DNA of 56,940 nucleotides, from the NCBI GenBank assembly GCA_051418075.1, contig JBPRGG010000164.1, positions 1 to 56,940 on the forward strand, read 5' to 3'. Under the pieces are notes generated by a model that made no database searches, was not told where the DNA came from, and was given only the letters and a program-made list of their open reading frames with translations. Source of the DNA: JBPRGG01 sp051418075 (GTDB lineage Bacteria; Bacteroidota; Bacteroidia; Cytophagales; Cyclobacteriaceae). The position numbers and the translations under genes are program-made. The number at the start of each line of letters is the position of its first letter. Position 1 is the first letter of the stretch. Below are positions 35,792-45,309 of this stretch, piece after piece.

Positions 35792-37252
35792 ATGTTCAAG
35801 TTACTCATTTTCATATCATTTGTTCATTTTTCATGGGAACAGCCCACCGGGCAGAAATATCTTTTTCAGCCTGAAACTGAGCCACCTGTTATAGTAGAGG
35901 ACTCAGCCAGCATGTCCCACCTGGTAGAAATAGACAGGATCTTTATTATTGGCAACAAAAAAACCAAGGAAAAGATCATTCTACGGGAAATGGATGTAGA
36001 GGAAGGTGAAATGATCGTGAAATCGGAACTGGAGGAAATGCTGGAAAAGGACAAAAACAAGATCATGAATACCAGCCTTTTTCTGAATGTAAACTATAAC
36101 ATCATTGAATTATCTCCCCAAAAAGTAGATATTATCATCAGGGTAGCAGAAAGGTGGTACCTGTTTCCTTTCCCCATTTTCGAACTGGCTGACCGTAACT
36201 TTAATGAATGGTGGGTCAACCAGAACAGGGACCTGAGCCGGGTTGAATATGGCTTGAAATTGTACAAATACAACATGAGAGGCAGCAATGAAACCCTTCG
36301 GCTGCTAGCCCAGTTTGGTTTCACCAAAAAATTCCAGATGTCTTATACTGTGCCTTATATCGACCAGGCTCAGAAAATAGGCCTGAGGACTTACGGAGAA
36401 TATAGTGAGAATGACAATTTCAATTATATTACAGTAGGCAACAAGCAGCAGGATCTGGATTTTCTGGATTCAGATGTCTGGCAACTGCGTAAGATGCGAT
36501 TTGGGATAGATGGCACCTATCGCAGGTCATTTTACAACTTTCACCGGTTCAGGCTGGAATATGCCAATACCCGTATTAAAGATACAGTGGCAATTTTAAA
36601 CCCTAATTATCTGCTGGACGGCAGAACTGGTCAAAAAATGTTTAGCCTGGGATATAACTTTCGCAGAGACCTGAGGGATTTTGCCCCCTATCCCCTGGAT
36701 GGTTTTTTGCTTTTGGCTGATGTCACCAAGCTAGGATTGGGGCTGTTTAATGATATTGATCAATTGGAGATTTCAGCTCAGTATACCAGGTATTTTGACC
36801 TGAAAAATAATTTCTATTTTGCTTCTTCCCTGGGTGGAAAATTCTCTTTCCCGGCTGTGCAGCCTTATAATAATCTGAATGCTTTTGGGTTCAATCCGTT
36901 TTTGATCAGGGGCTATGATCTGTATGTGATAGAAGGTCAAAGAATGCTGATGAATCGAAATACTTTTAAAATGTTACTTTTTCAACATGAACAGCAGCTT
37001 AATCAATTTATCCCCCTCAAGCAGTTTCAAAAATTCCCTATAGCAGTTTACCTGAAAAGCTACTTTGATATGGGTTATATAGCCAACAATGGCATTATCC
37101 CGGAGAATAATACCATGGTCAACCGCTTTCTTTTTGGTGGAGGCATCGGTTTAGACCTGGTCACCTTTTACGATATGGTACTGCGATTTGAATATTCCAT
37201 CAACAGAGCAGGGGAAACAGGCTTTTATTTTGGCATAAAATCAGACCTGTAG
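35792..37252 (+). CDS. POTRA plus beta-barrel outer membrane protein (Omp85-like)
   Basis: The 486-residue protein has a signal peptide (about 1-17), one POTRA-like domain (about 45-115; IDRIFIIGNKKTKEKIILREM, KVDIIIRVAERWYLFP) and a C-terminal barrel made of alternating aromatic strands, ending FYFGIKSDL with a C-terminal Leu instead of the common Phe. It contains an Omp85-type LIRGYDLYVI segment (about 375). One POTRA is fewer than in BamA, so it resembles small patatin-free Omp85 relatives. Its substrate is unknown. It is followed 81 bp later by the S46 peptidase. Confidence 0.82.
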   Translation: MFKLLIFISFVHFSWEQPTGQKYLFQPETEPPVIVEDSASMSHLVEIDRIFIIGNKKTKEKIILREMDVEEGEMIVKSELEEMLEKDKNKIMNTSLFLNVNYNIIELSPQKVDIIIRVAERWYLFPFPIFELADRNFNEWWVNQNRDLSRVEYGLKLYKYNMRGSNETLRLLAQFGFTKKFQMSYTVPYIDQAQKIGLRTYGEYSENDNFNYITVGNKQQDLDFLDSDVWQLRKMRFGIDGTYRRSFYNFHRFRLEYANTRIKDTVAILNPNYLLDGRTGQKMFSLGYNFRRDLRDFAPYPLDGFLLLADVTKLGLGLFNDIDQLEISAQYTRYFDLKNNFYFASSLGGKFSFPAVQPYNNLNAFGFNPFLIRGYDLYVIEGQRMLMNRNTFKMLLFQHEQQLNQFIPLKQFQKFPIAVYLKSYFDMGYIANNGIIPENNTMVNRFLFGGGIGLDLVTFYDMVLRFEYSINRAGETGFYFGIKSDL

Positions 37253-37333
37253 ATCCTTACCACCCGGCTCAATTTTAACAATTCCCCATTTCAGCTTTTA
37301 TGTATACAGGGGTTGTTATGAATCTAAACCAAT

Positions 37334-39541
37334 TTGATTATGATGAAAAAAGTATTTTTTAGTGTCTTGTTACTATTTTTTGTAAATGTAGCTCAAGCAG
37401 ATGAAGGGATGTGGTTGCCTATAGACATTGGTAAACTGATCTACTCAGACATGGAAAAAATGGGGCTTGAATTAACGCCTGAACAAATATATAGCGTCAA
37501 TCATTCCAGCCTTACCGATGCTATTGTGTCATTAGGTGGTTTTTGTACCGGCGAAATCATTTCACCCTCAGGTTTGATGCTCACCAATCACCATTGTGCC
37601 GAAAGCGCCATCCAGGCCCATAGCTCAGTAGAAAATGATTACTTATCTGACGGATTCTGGGCTCAAACTATGGAGGACGAATTACCCAATGAAGACTTAT
37701 ATGCCCGTTTTCTGGTTCGAATGGAAGATGTAACCGGAGATATTCTCAAAGACATTGCTGATGATATGAGCCAGGAAGAAAGAGAAAAATACATACATGA
37801 CATTATCACTGAATTGGTGACACAGGCTGAACAAAATTCCTTCTATGATGCAGAAATAAAACCAGTTTATGAAGGAAACAAGTATTATCTGTTCATCTAT
37901 AAAACGTACAAAGATGTTCGTTTGGTCGGGGCTCCCCCCACTTCCATTGGTGCGTTTGGAGGCGAAACGGACAACTGGGTTTATCCCCGGCACACAGGTG
38001 ACTTTGCTTTATTCAGGGTATACATGAGTCCGGAAGGTGAACCAGCAGACTATTCTCCTCAAAATATCCCCCTCAAACCTGAATATTATTTACCTATCTC
38101 ACTCAAAGGATATGAAAAAGGAGACTTTTCCATGACCCTGGGATTTCCCGGCACTACTAAAAGGTATATTACTTCCTATGGCCTGGAACTGGCTGTTGAG
38201 CAGACCAATCCTGATCTGATTGAGATTATGCAGGAAAGGCAGGGAATTTTGAAAAAAGCTATGGAAGAGGACCCGGAAGTTCGCATACAGTATCATTCAA
38301 AGTTCTTTACCATCAGTAATTCTTTGAAATATTATATCGGCCAAATCAAAGGAGTTAAAGATCTGGAAATCATAGACCAGCGAAGACAGATAGAAAACAA
38401 GTTCCAGGAGTGGGCCAAGCAATCGGCTTATCAGGAGGAATATGGACAGGTAATCCAAAACATTGCTACCGCCTATGACAGCATTAGAAATTATAACAGG
38501 GCATTTAATTATGACCGGTATACCAGGTACCTGATCGAAGTCATGTCATTTGCCTATTCCTTTAATCCCTTGGAATCAATACTGGAGGAAGATTCGGTGC
38601 ATAGTGAAAAATTGAATCAGGTTGTACAGCAATTGAAACAAAACGCCACTGAATTTTACCAGGATTATAATGCCGCTACAGATCAACAGGTTTGGGCCAG
38701 CCTGATGAACCTGTATGCCAACAATATAAATGATGAGCTTCAGCCTGATTTTATTAATACCAATCAAAAGAAATACGGCAGTTTGGACCAATGGGCTGAA
38801 CAGGTTTATCAAAACAGTATTTTTACAGACCAGCATAAGCTAATGAATTTTCTGGATTCACCCAGCCAGGAATTACTGGAAAATGATCCGGCTTATAAGG
38901 CGGCAAATCAGCTTACCAACCATTACCGGTATTTATATAATGCCTTAAATGAATCCTACAGCCAGTTGAATCAATCCCGCCGGAAATTCATCAAAGGACT
39001 GATGTTGATGGATCCCGATAAGGAGTTTTATCCGGATGCCAATTCAAGTTTACGTTTATCTTACGGGCAAATCAAAGGCTATAATCCCAGGGATGCAGTA
39101 ACTTACCGTTATTATACTACCCTGGCTGGAGTGGCACAGAAAAATGATCCCACCAGTCAGGAATTTGATGCACCAGATAAACTACTGGAGCTTTATGAGG
39201 ATAAGGATTATGGCAGGTATGGGGTAAATGATACCATGATGCTTGATTTTACTTCAAACAATGATATTACAGGGGGCAATTCAGGTAGTCCGGTGATTAA
39301 TGGCCAGGGGGAATTGATCGGAATTGCATTTGATGGAAACTGGGAAGCCATGAGCAGCGATATCAGATTTGAGCCACAAATCCAACGGATGATCAGTGTT
39401 GATATCAGGTATGTATTGTTTATCATTGATAAATTTGCCCGGGCCGATCACCTGATCAGAGAGATGACCCTGGTTACATCAGATCAGCCGGCTTTTTCTC
39501 CAAGTCCCCAATGGCAGCAGGAGATCTATTCCGGAGATTAA
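37334..39541 (+). CDS. S46-family dipeptidyl-peptidase (DPP7-like)
   Basis: This periplasmic serine exopeptidase removes dipeptides from the N terminus of peptides. It has 735 residues with a signal peptide (about 1-22), GMWLPIDIGKL at the mature N terminus, catalytic His87 in LTNHHCAES and Ser650 in GGNSGSPV. The residue 18 after the catalytic Ser is Gly668 (AFDGNWE); published DPP7/DAP BII enzymes carry Gly there and DPP11 carries Arg, so this one should prefer hydrophobic P1 residues over Asp/Glu. Several Met starts are clustered at the N terminus (37334-37343). The specificity is inference from one site. Confidence 0.95.
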   Translation: MIMMKKVFFSVLLLFFVNVAQADEGMWLPIDIGKLIYSDMEKMGLELTPEQIYSVNHSSLTDAIVSLGGFCTGEIISPSGLMLTNHHCAESAIQAHSSVENDYLSDGFWAQTMEDELPNEDLYARFLVRMEDVTGDILKDIADDMSQEEREKYIHDIITELVTQAEQNSFYDAEIKPVYEGNKYYLFIYKTYKDVRLVGAPPTSIGAFGGETDNWVYPRHTGDFALFRVYMSPEGEPADYSPQNIPLKPEYYLPISLKGYEKGDFSMTLGFPGTTKRYITSYGLELAVEQTNPDLIEIMQERQGILKKAMEEDPEVRIQYHSKFFTISNSLKYYIGQIKGVKDLEIIDQRRQIENKFQEWAKQSAYQEEYGQVIQNIATAYDSIRNYNRAFNYDRYTRYLIEVMSFAYSFNPLESILEEDSVHSEKLNQVVQQLKQNATEFYQDYNAATDQQVWASLMNLYANNINDELQPDFINTNQKKYGSLDQWAEQVYQNSIFTDQHKLMNFLDSPSQELLENDPAYKAANQLTNHYRYLYNALNESYSQLNQSRRKFIKGLMLMDPDKEFYPDANSSLRLSYGQIKGYNPRDAVTYRYYTTLAGVAQKNDPTSQEFDAPDKLLELYEDKDYGRYGVNDTMMLDFTSNNDITGGNSGSPVINGQGELIGIAFDGNWEAMSSDIRFEPQIQRMISVDIRYVLFIIDKFARADHLIREMTLVTSDQPAFSPSPQWQQEIYSGD

Positions 39542-39560
39542 CGTGTTTATATTTACCTTT

Positions 39561-39599
39561 ATTAAAGGCAGTGTAAACATTTGGTTACCTGCCTTTAAT
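39561..39599. terminator. Hairpin between the S46 peptidase and pepE
   Basis: ATTAAAGGCAG (39561-39571) pairs perfectly with CTGCCTTTAAT (39589-39599), with an inner GTAA/TTAC helix after a one-base bulge. There is no T-run after it on the plus strand, so it may be a processing or attenuation hairpin rather than a classic terminator. Confidence 0.45.
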
Positions 39600-39640
39600 G
39601 GCTTAAATTAGGAATTTTAGAGCATTAAAACCATTCATGC

Positions 39641-40348
39641 ATGCGCTTACTTCTCTTGAGTAATTCAACTAATTATGGCCAGAAATATTTTGAATATTCC
39701 AAAGATGCCATTAAGGATTTTTTAAAGCAAATCAACCATATTGTATTTGTACCTTATGCCGCTGTCAATTTCAGCTATGACGAATATGAGAATAAGGTGA
39801 ACCAGGCTTTTCAGGATATCGAACTGAAGGTTACTGGAATTCAACGTTATTCTGAACCTTTAAGAGCTATCAATGAGGCTGAAGCTATATTAGTAGGAGG
39901 AGGTAATACATTTAAGCTGCTTAAGATGTTATACCATTATCATTTAGTAGAGGCCATTAGAAATAAAGTTATTGGGGGTATTCCTTATGTGGGTTGGAGT
40001 GCAGGTTCAAATGTATGCTGCCCAACCATCAAAACCACTAATGACATGCCTGTGGTAGAGCCACCATCATTTAAAGGGCTTGAACTGGTTCCTTTTCAGA
40101 TCAATCCACATTTTACAGATGCCACCATTCCCAATCATGGAGGCGAAACCCGCTCCCAGAGAATTGAAGAATTTGTGTCAGAGAATCCCAGCATCTATGT
40201 AGTAGGCTTATCCGAAGGTACTATGCTCAAACTGGAAGATGAGCATCTTTCTTTGTTAGGCAATCACCCTGTTAAAATATTCCGGAAAATGGAGCCTGTA
40301 AAAACTTTGAATGCTTCCGAAAATCTTCAGTTCCTGCTAAAGCATTAA
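39641..40348 (+). CDS. pepE: Peptidase E (alpha-aspartyl dipeptidase)
   Basis: It hydrolyses dipeptides with N-terminal aspartate. The 235-residue product matches PepE along its length. The catalytic residues fall at the positions known from Salmonella PepE: Ser120 in GWSAGSN, Asp135 in TTNDMP and His157 in INPHFTD. No signal peptide is present, so it is cytosolic. It could use Asp-containing dipeptides produced by extracellular peptidases such as the preceding S46 enzyme. Its last 4 bases overlap the end of the convergent barrel gene. Confidence 0.95.
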   Translation: MRLLLLSNSTNYGQKYFEYSKDAIKDFLKQINHIVFVPYAAVNFSYDEYENKVNQAFQDIELKVTGIQRYSEPLRAINEAEAILVGGGNTFKLLKMLYHYHLVEAIRNKVIGGIPYVGWSAGSNVCCPTIKTTNDMPVVEPPSFKGLELVPFQINPHFTDATIPNHGGETRSQRIEEFVSENPSIYVVGLSEGTMLKLEDEHLSLLGNHPVKIFRKMEPVKTLNASENLQFLLKH

Positions 40349-40929
40349 CGAAACCAGCCAAATAAAAAATCCAGTGAAAAAGTGGGATTACTAAAATCTG
40401 TATTGGTGAAAAACTGATTTTCCAGACCGGAAACCAGCCGATAGCCTACGGCTATATTTACTTTAAACCAGGTGGTAAGATTTACTTCTGCTCCAAGCTG
40501 GGGAGACAGCACAAATATCTTATCATATAACTCCTCCCGACCTTGTTTTTCCAATCTCACAGCTCCCCAACCTAATTTAGTATCAAAACCGAAATGGACC
40601 AGTTTGGCCGGGCGGGTAATATAACCCAGCCAGAATCCGCCATGGTTGTACCTGAGCCGGGCATCCTGGACTACTTCAAAATCCTTAACCACATCCCCTA
40701 TTAGTCCCAGCCCATATCCTCCGACAAATATCTTTTTTTCAAAAAGCAAGGCACCTCCCCCTCCGGTTGCTACATTTAAATCACCATCAATGGGGGCAAA
40801 TTCCATCATAAACCCTCCAAATCCTGAGATTGAGGTAATCTGATCCATCAGGGTTTCAGTGTCTTCTGTCTGAGCACTTAGATCGGTAATTATTAGCATA
40901 GAGATCAGTCCAATAAATAAAAATCGCAT
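40345..40929 (-). CDS. Probable outer-membrane beta-barrel protein, unknown function
   Basis: The 194-residue product has a signal peptide (about 1-19, ending LSAQ) and then alternating amphipathic strands rich in Gly and aromatics (GGFWLGYITRPAKLVHFGFD, KVNIAVGYRLVSGL), ending SLDFLFGWFR. This fits a small barrel of about eight strands. No family name is recognised. It precedes nothing obvious on its strand and ends overlapping pepE. Confidence 0.7.
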   Translation of the reverse strand: MRFLFIGLISMLIITDLSAQTEDTETLMDQITSISGFGGFMMEFAPIDGDLNVATGGGGALLFEKKIFVGGYGLGLIGDVVKDFEVVQDARLRYNHGGFWLGYITRPAKLVHFGFDTKLGWGAVRLEKQGREELYDKIFVLSPQLGAEVNLTTWFKVNIAVGYRLVSGLENQFFTNTDFSNPTFSLDFLFGWFR

Positions 40930-40967
40930 AAAACCAGGTTAAAAAATGTTAAACTTCAAGGAAAAAA

Positions 40968-43907
40968 TTAATCAAATAATGATTCAATATCTTCTTTTGA
41001 CAACTCTTTGACAAAACTCTCCTCGGTAGTGATTAGTTCATGAGCCAGGTGAAGTTTTCTTTGCTGCAGGGTAAGGATCTTTTCTTCTACAGTATGTTTG
41101 CTAATAAATTTATAGGTGAATACCCTGTTTTCCTGTCCTATGCGGTGAGCCCGGTCGATGGCCTGGGCTTCAACAGCAGGATTCCACCAGGGGTCAAGCA
41201 GAAAAACATAATCGGCCTTGGTTAAATTCAAACCCAGTCCACCCGCCTTCAATGAAATGAGAAATATCCGTATATTTTCGTCATTCTGAAAAGACTCCAC
41301 CTGGGCCTGCCTGTCTTTGGTAGCACCATCCAGGTAGGCATAATTCACATTTATACTTTGAAGGTACTCCTGCATGATGGTGAGATGCTTTACAAATTGA
41401 CTGAATATTAAAATTTTATGGCCCTCACTGATCCCATTAGTCACCATATGCATGACATCTTCAAGTTTGCCTGAATCACCTTTGTAATCCGGGTCGATCA
41501 TTTTCGGGTGGTTAGCCAATTGACGTAATTTACTCAATCCCTGTAATAACAAGAACTGGCTACCTTTTAGCCCTTTTGATTCGATCTGATCCAGGATCTT
41601 ATTACGGTAATAGGATTTCATTTCATTATACTGCTCTTCCTGCATAGCAGTCATAGTGCAATACTGAACATTGATGACTTTGTCGGGTAGCTCTGTAGCC
41701 ACCTGAGACTTATGCCTTCTCAAAATAAAAGGTTTAATAATGGCATTCAGTTTATGGGTCTTATGGGCATCTTTGTTCTTTTCGATGGGTTGTAAAAATT
41801 CATTTTTAAAAAATGACTGGGAACCTAGTAAACCGGGATTGATGAAAGTCATCTGAGACCAAAGATCCAGGGTGCTGTTTTCCAGGGGGGTACCGGTCAG
41901 GATCAGCTTATGTTTGCTTTTCAGCTTCCGCACTGCCTTGGCAATATTGGAAGCCGGATTTTTTATCGCCTGAGATTCATCTAAAATTATATAATGAAAA
42001 TAATACTGATTTAAAATATTAACATCCAACCTGGTGATCCCATAGGTAGTGATTACCAGGTCATATCCTTCAAACTGTGAGGCATCTTTTACACGGTTTG
42101 TTCCGGTATAATTAAAAATCTTTAGCAGTGGGGTAAATTTTCTGGATTCCATCTCCCAGTTATAGATCAGAGAGGTTGGCATAATAAGCAAAGAAGCATA
42201 ATTAATCCCTTCTTCTTTTTGTGCCTGCAGCATGGCCAGTGTCTGCACGGTTTTCCCCAATCCCATATCATCGGCCAGGCAACCACCAAAATTAAATTTG
42301 TTCAAAAATTTCAACCAGTTATAACCGGCTTTCTGATATGGCCGCAATTCACCTCTAAATGCCAGTGGGATGGGGTGATCATCTATTTGTTCAAATCCCT
42401 TCAGTTTTTCTAACTTGCGATTTATGGTAAGGCTGGCCAAATTCTCTTTTTCCAGGTCCTGCACCAGAGCCAAGTGGTGCTTTTTTAAAGTCAGGGTTGA
42501 ACTGCCTTTCTTTTCTTCCATAAAGGCAAACAATTCTGAATATTGGTTGATCCAATATTCAGGGATCACCGCAATCTCTCCATTGGGCAATTCAACTTCA
42601 TTACTTTTCTTATTGATAATCCGGCGAAGCTCTTTTAAGGAGATCTGATAGGGGCCAAAGGTGATCACAGCATAAATATCAAACCAATCTATATTTTCCC
42701 TTACCTCCACTTTAATAGATGACTCGCCCAGAAAATACATCTTTTTGTTTTTTTGAGACTGGGCAATTTGAATACCCAGTTCATGGAGAACTGCATTGTA
42801 TTCACTGAGCCAATTAAATGCTTCCCGCTTTAGCATGGTACTACGGGAATTTTTTAAAACCAGCCCGATTTGATTCAAAGATTTAATGACCTTTTTTTCA
42901 AAATTGGTGTTTCTTCTGATCCTTTGGAACCGGTAGGTATCATCATTTTTCTCTACCGAAACACTGACCGGATTAAAATTATCTGCTTTAAAACTACTTT
43001 TTCCATAACGGAAAGCCAGCTCAAATAGCATCTTTTCATCTTCCGGCTCCACCACTTCTTCCGGTTCATCATTATCAAACAAGGAAAGCACTTTACTAGC
43101 ATTACCGACCAATTCTGAAATGGTGATCAAAGGAACCGGGTTATGTTTTTCAGTAACAATGTCAAAACCTTTGGCATACACATCAAAAGAGGCTATTAAA
43201 GGAGCAACAAACTTACGGTAATAAGTATCCTCCACTTTTTTGGGGATAACGATAAATTTTTTGTTCAGGAATGGAATCAACTTATGCCCATCCACATCTT
43301 TTTCAAAATTATATAGCTTACCCCGGGCCACCAACCAGGCAGGTTCTTTACAGATAATATAAGATCCATTGTATTGATATTCTATTTTTTCGCTTTGATA
43401 TTTTAGGGTGGGGAAGTAATGGGTATTGTCTTCATTTCTTCTGAAATGAAACAAAACAGTAGCTTTTTCGGGTTGAATTTCTATGGGCTTCCAGGTGGGC
43501 TCACCATCATTTCCCATTTCAAACAACATTTTATCCTTAAGCAAAGGCAGAATCTCAGATCTCCTTCTTTCCAGGTAACGTTCTATTTCGTCTATTAATG
43601 GCTGGTTCGGTTTATCTCCTTCATATACTTTCTGAAAAAATTCAGCTGGTTTAACCTTTTTTCCATAAAAAAACCGGATCACCACATTTTGCTGCATGGA
43701 ATCCATGATCTTGATCAACTTGTAATCCACCTCATCCAGTTCCAGGGCAAATTCCTCCGCATTTTGGCTGGAAATATTTTGATGTTGTAAAGTTAAACGG
43801 TGGTTTTCATCTAGCTGTACTACAAAAGATTCAAAAATATAGCCCAAATATTCATGTTCAAAAACTGAATAGATGATCTTAAATGGCTTATTGGTGGATA
43901 CTTTCAT
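40968..43907 (-). CDS. SNF2/SWI2-family DEAD-like ATPase (helicase-related)
   Basis: This 979-residue protein has a long N-terminal region (about 1-490) of bacterial SNF2-associated type without a clear SWIM zinc motif, then a SNF2 ATPase: LADDMGLGKTVQTL (motif I), LLIMPTSLIYNWE, ILDESQAIKN (motif II), LTGTPLENS (motif III), and helicase C with FLISLKAGGLGLNL and DRAHRIGQ. Such proteins move along double-stranded DNA or remodel protein-DNA complexes. It stands alone, with a large gap upstream. The role is not decidable; RapA-like recycling is not implied, as its N-terminal domains differ. Confidence 0.93.
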   Translation of the reverse strand: MKVSTNKPFKIIYSVFEHEYLGYIFESFVVQLDENHRLTLQHQNISSQNAEEFALELDEVDYKLIKIMDSMQQNVVIRFFYGKKVKPAEFFQKVYEGDKPNQPLIDEIERYLERRRSEILPLLKDKMLFEMGNDGEPTWKPIEIQPEKATVLFHFRRNEDNTHYFPTLKYQSEKIEYQYNGSYIICKEPAWLVARGKLYNFEKDVDGHKLIPFLNKKFIVIPKKVEDTYYRKFVAPLIASFDVYAKGFDIVTEKHNPVPLITISELVGNASKVLSLFDNDEPEEVVEPEDEKMLFELAFRYGKSSFKADNFNPVSVSVEKNDDTYRFQRIRRNTNFEKKVIKSLNQIGLVLKNSRSTMLKREAFNWLSEYNAVLHELGIQIAQSQKNKKMYFLGESSIKVEVRENIDWFDIYAVITFGPYQISLKELRRIINKKSNEVELPNGEIAVIPEYWINQYSELFAFMEEKKGSSTLTLKKHHLALVQDLEKENLASLTINRKLEKLKGFEQIDDHPIPLAFRGELRPYQKAGYNWLKFLNKFNFGGCLADDMGLGKTVQTLAMLQAQKEEGINYASLLIMPTSLIYNWEMESRKFTPLLKIFNYTGTNRVKDASQFEGYDLVITTYGITRLDVNILNQYYFHYIILDESQAIKNPASNIAKAVRKLKSKHKLILTGTPLENSTLDLWSQMTFINPGLLGSQSFFKNEFLQPIEKNKDAHKTHKLNAIIKPFILRRHKSQVATELPDKVINVQYCTMTAMQEEQYNEMKSYYRNKILDQIESKGLKGSQFLLLQGLSKLRQLANHPKMIDPDYKGDSGKLEDVMHMVTNGISEGHKILIFSQFVKHLTIMQEYLQSINVNYAYLDGATKDRQAQVESFQNDENIRIFLISLKAGGLGLNLTKADYVFLLDPWWNPAVEAQAIDRAHRIGQENRVFTYKFISKHTVEEKILTLQQRKLHLAHELITTEESFVKELSKEDIESLFD

Positions 43908-44493
43908 TTTAAAAAATCTATACGAACAAGATACCTATAAATTAACATTATATGCTAATCAGAAAAGTTAAATCATAGCCAGGGGCCAAGACTTTTTATA
44001 GATCCCAAAAGCAAGCACTTTTCAAAATAGCTGATTTTTTGAACCTTCGAAATTACGAAAAAAATTTATAAAATGTAACGCTTTAATTTAAGAATTTTAG
44101 TTATTTGGAATAATTCTAAATGATTAATGATCAGCCTTAACAAGGCATGTTAGAGCAAAACCATCTGTGATATTATGTTCAAATATACATACTATTTAAT
44201 GAGAAAATTTTACAAGACTTTGTTAGAATTTCATCAAAACTGAACCTTTTACCGGGTTTTTGCTAATGCATGACAGAGAACGGAGGTGCCGCAGCGTGTT
44301 CTTTAGCAGCAGTAGAAAGTTCTCGGTTCGTATGAGGTACAAAACCTTCACCTGCTTTCATATTCAAGAAAAAAAGCAGGCCCTGTCCGGACAGGACAAA
44401 AGATCAAGCAAAGTTAGAATATCCATCATGATGCAGAAAGTAAAATATACCTTTTAACACCTTGATAACTCCCTAATTATTCCAATTGCCTCA
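43908..44493. other. 586-bp intergenic region, no gene seen
   Basis: AT-rich sequence between the SNF2 gene start and the ispE end. The only structures are CCTGCTTT/AAAGCAGG arms (44351-44380) and the 14-bp palindrome at 44382-44395. The open frame at 44260-44457 (plus) lacks protein-like composition. Confidence 0.6.
44351..44395 (-). terminator. Possible terminator region downstream of ispE
   Basis: CCTGTCCGGACAGG (44382-44395) is a perfect 14-bp palindrome. On the minus strand it is followed by GCCTGCTTTTTTTC, and the segment CCTGCTTT then pairs with AAAGCAGG near 44351. It lies about 100 bp past the ispE stop. The arrangement suits transcription end, but the palindrome has no loop and could instead be a protein site. 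Confidence 0.35.
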
Positions 44494-45306
44494 TTACAGA
44501 TAATCCTGCCAAAAAAGATAATTCTCCGGAAAAAGCCGGGAAAGATCCACCTTTTGGGAAAAAATTCCAAATACCGCTGCTCCGGACCCAGTCATACTGG
44601 AATAATGGGCCCCGGAAGCATACAAGGCATCCTTAATTTCACCTATCATCGGGTTATTAGGCAAAATAGAAGCTTCAAAATCATTTCTCAACCAATCTTT
44701 CCACTGATCTACCGGCTGTGTTTCCAATTGGCCTTTCAGATCAAAGCTTGAGGTAAATTTCTGAAGGCCTTTATAAGCTTCTGCCGTAGAAATATGCAAA
44801 TCAGGATATACCAATACAAGCACTTTACCTTCAAGATCCAGTGAAGTATGATCAAATTTATCACCCTTTCCGTACACCATCTTGGGCTGATTATCAATAA
44901 AAAAAGGACAATCACTGCCCAATTTGACGGCGTAATCTTCCAGCACATGATGGTCCAGAAACAGATTAAAAAGGCGGTTGAGCATGATCAGACTAAAGGA
45001 GGCATCGGCAGAACCCCCACCCAGTCCGGCTCCGATAGGAATCAGTTTATGCAAGTGAATATGAACCGGCGGCAGGCTAAAATCAGCTGCCAGCAACTTA
45101 TAGGCCTTAAAACATAGGTTCTCTTCTGGTTTGCCCGGTATGGGAATGCCTGAGGATTCAAACTTCATTTGATCAGCCGGATTTATCTCCAGAATATCCG
45201 TCCAGGGCACAGGATAAAAGCAGGACAGGATGTTATGATAGCCATCAGCCCGTTTGCCTAAAATATTAAGTCCAATGTTTATTTTCGCATTGGGAAAAGC
45301 GATCAT
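44494..45306 (-). CDS. ispE: 4-diphosphocytidyl-2-C-methyl-D-erythritol kinase
   Basis: It catalyses the ATP-dependent step that makes CDP-ME 2-phosphate in the MEP isoprenoid pathway. The 270-residue GHMP kinase has FPNAKINIGLNILGKRADGYH at the N terminus (Lys in the catalytic site), the ATP loop PIGAGLGGGSADAS (about 90-103) and the C-terminal MTGSGAAVFGIF. It starts 4 bp after the fabI stop and is clearly co-transcribed with it. Confidence 0.96.
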   Translation of the reverse strand: MIAFPNAKINIGLNILGKRADGYHNILSCFYPVPWTDILEINPADQMKFESSGIPIPGKPEENLCFKAYKLLAADFSLPPVHIHLHKLIPIGAGLGGGSADASFSLIMLNRLFNLFLDHHVLEDYAVKLGSDCPFFIDNQPKMVYGKGDKFDHTSLDLEGKVLVLVYPDLHISTAEAYKGLQKFTSSFDLKGQLETQPVDQWKDWLRNDFEASILPNNPMIGEIKDALYASGAHYSSMTGSGAAVFGIFSQKVDLSRLFPENYLFWQDYL

Positions 45307-45309
45307 GAA

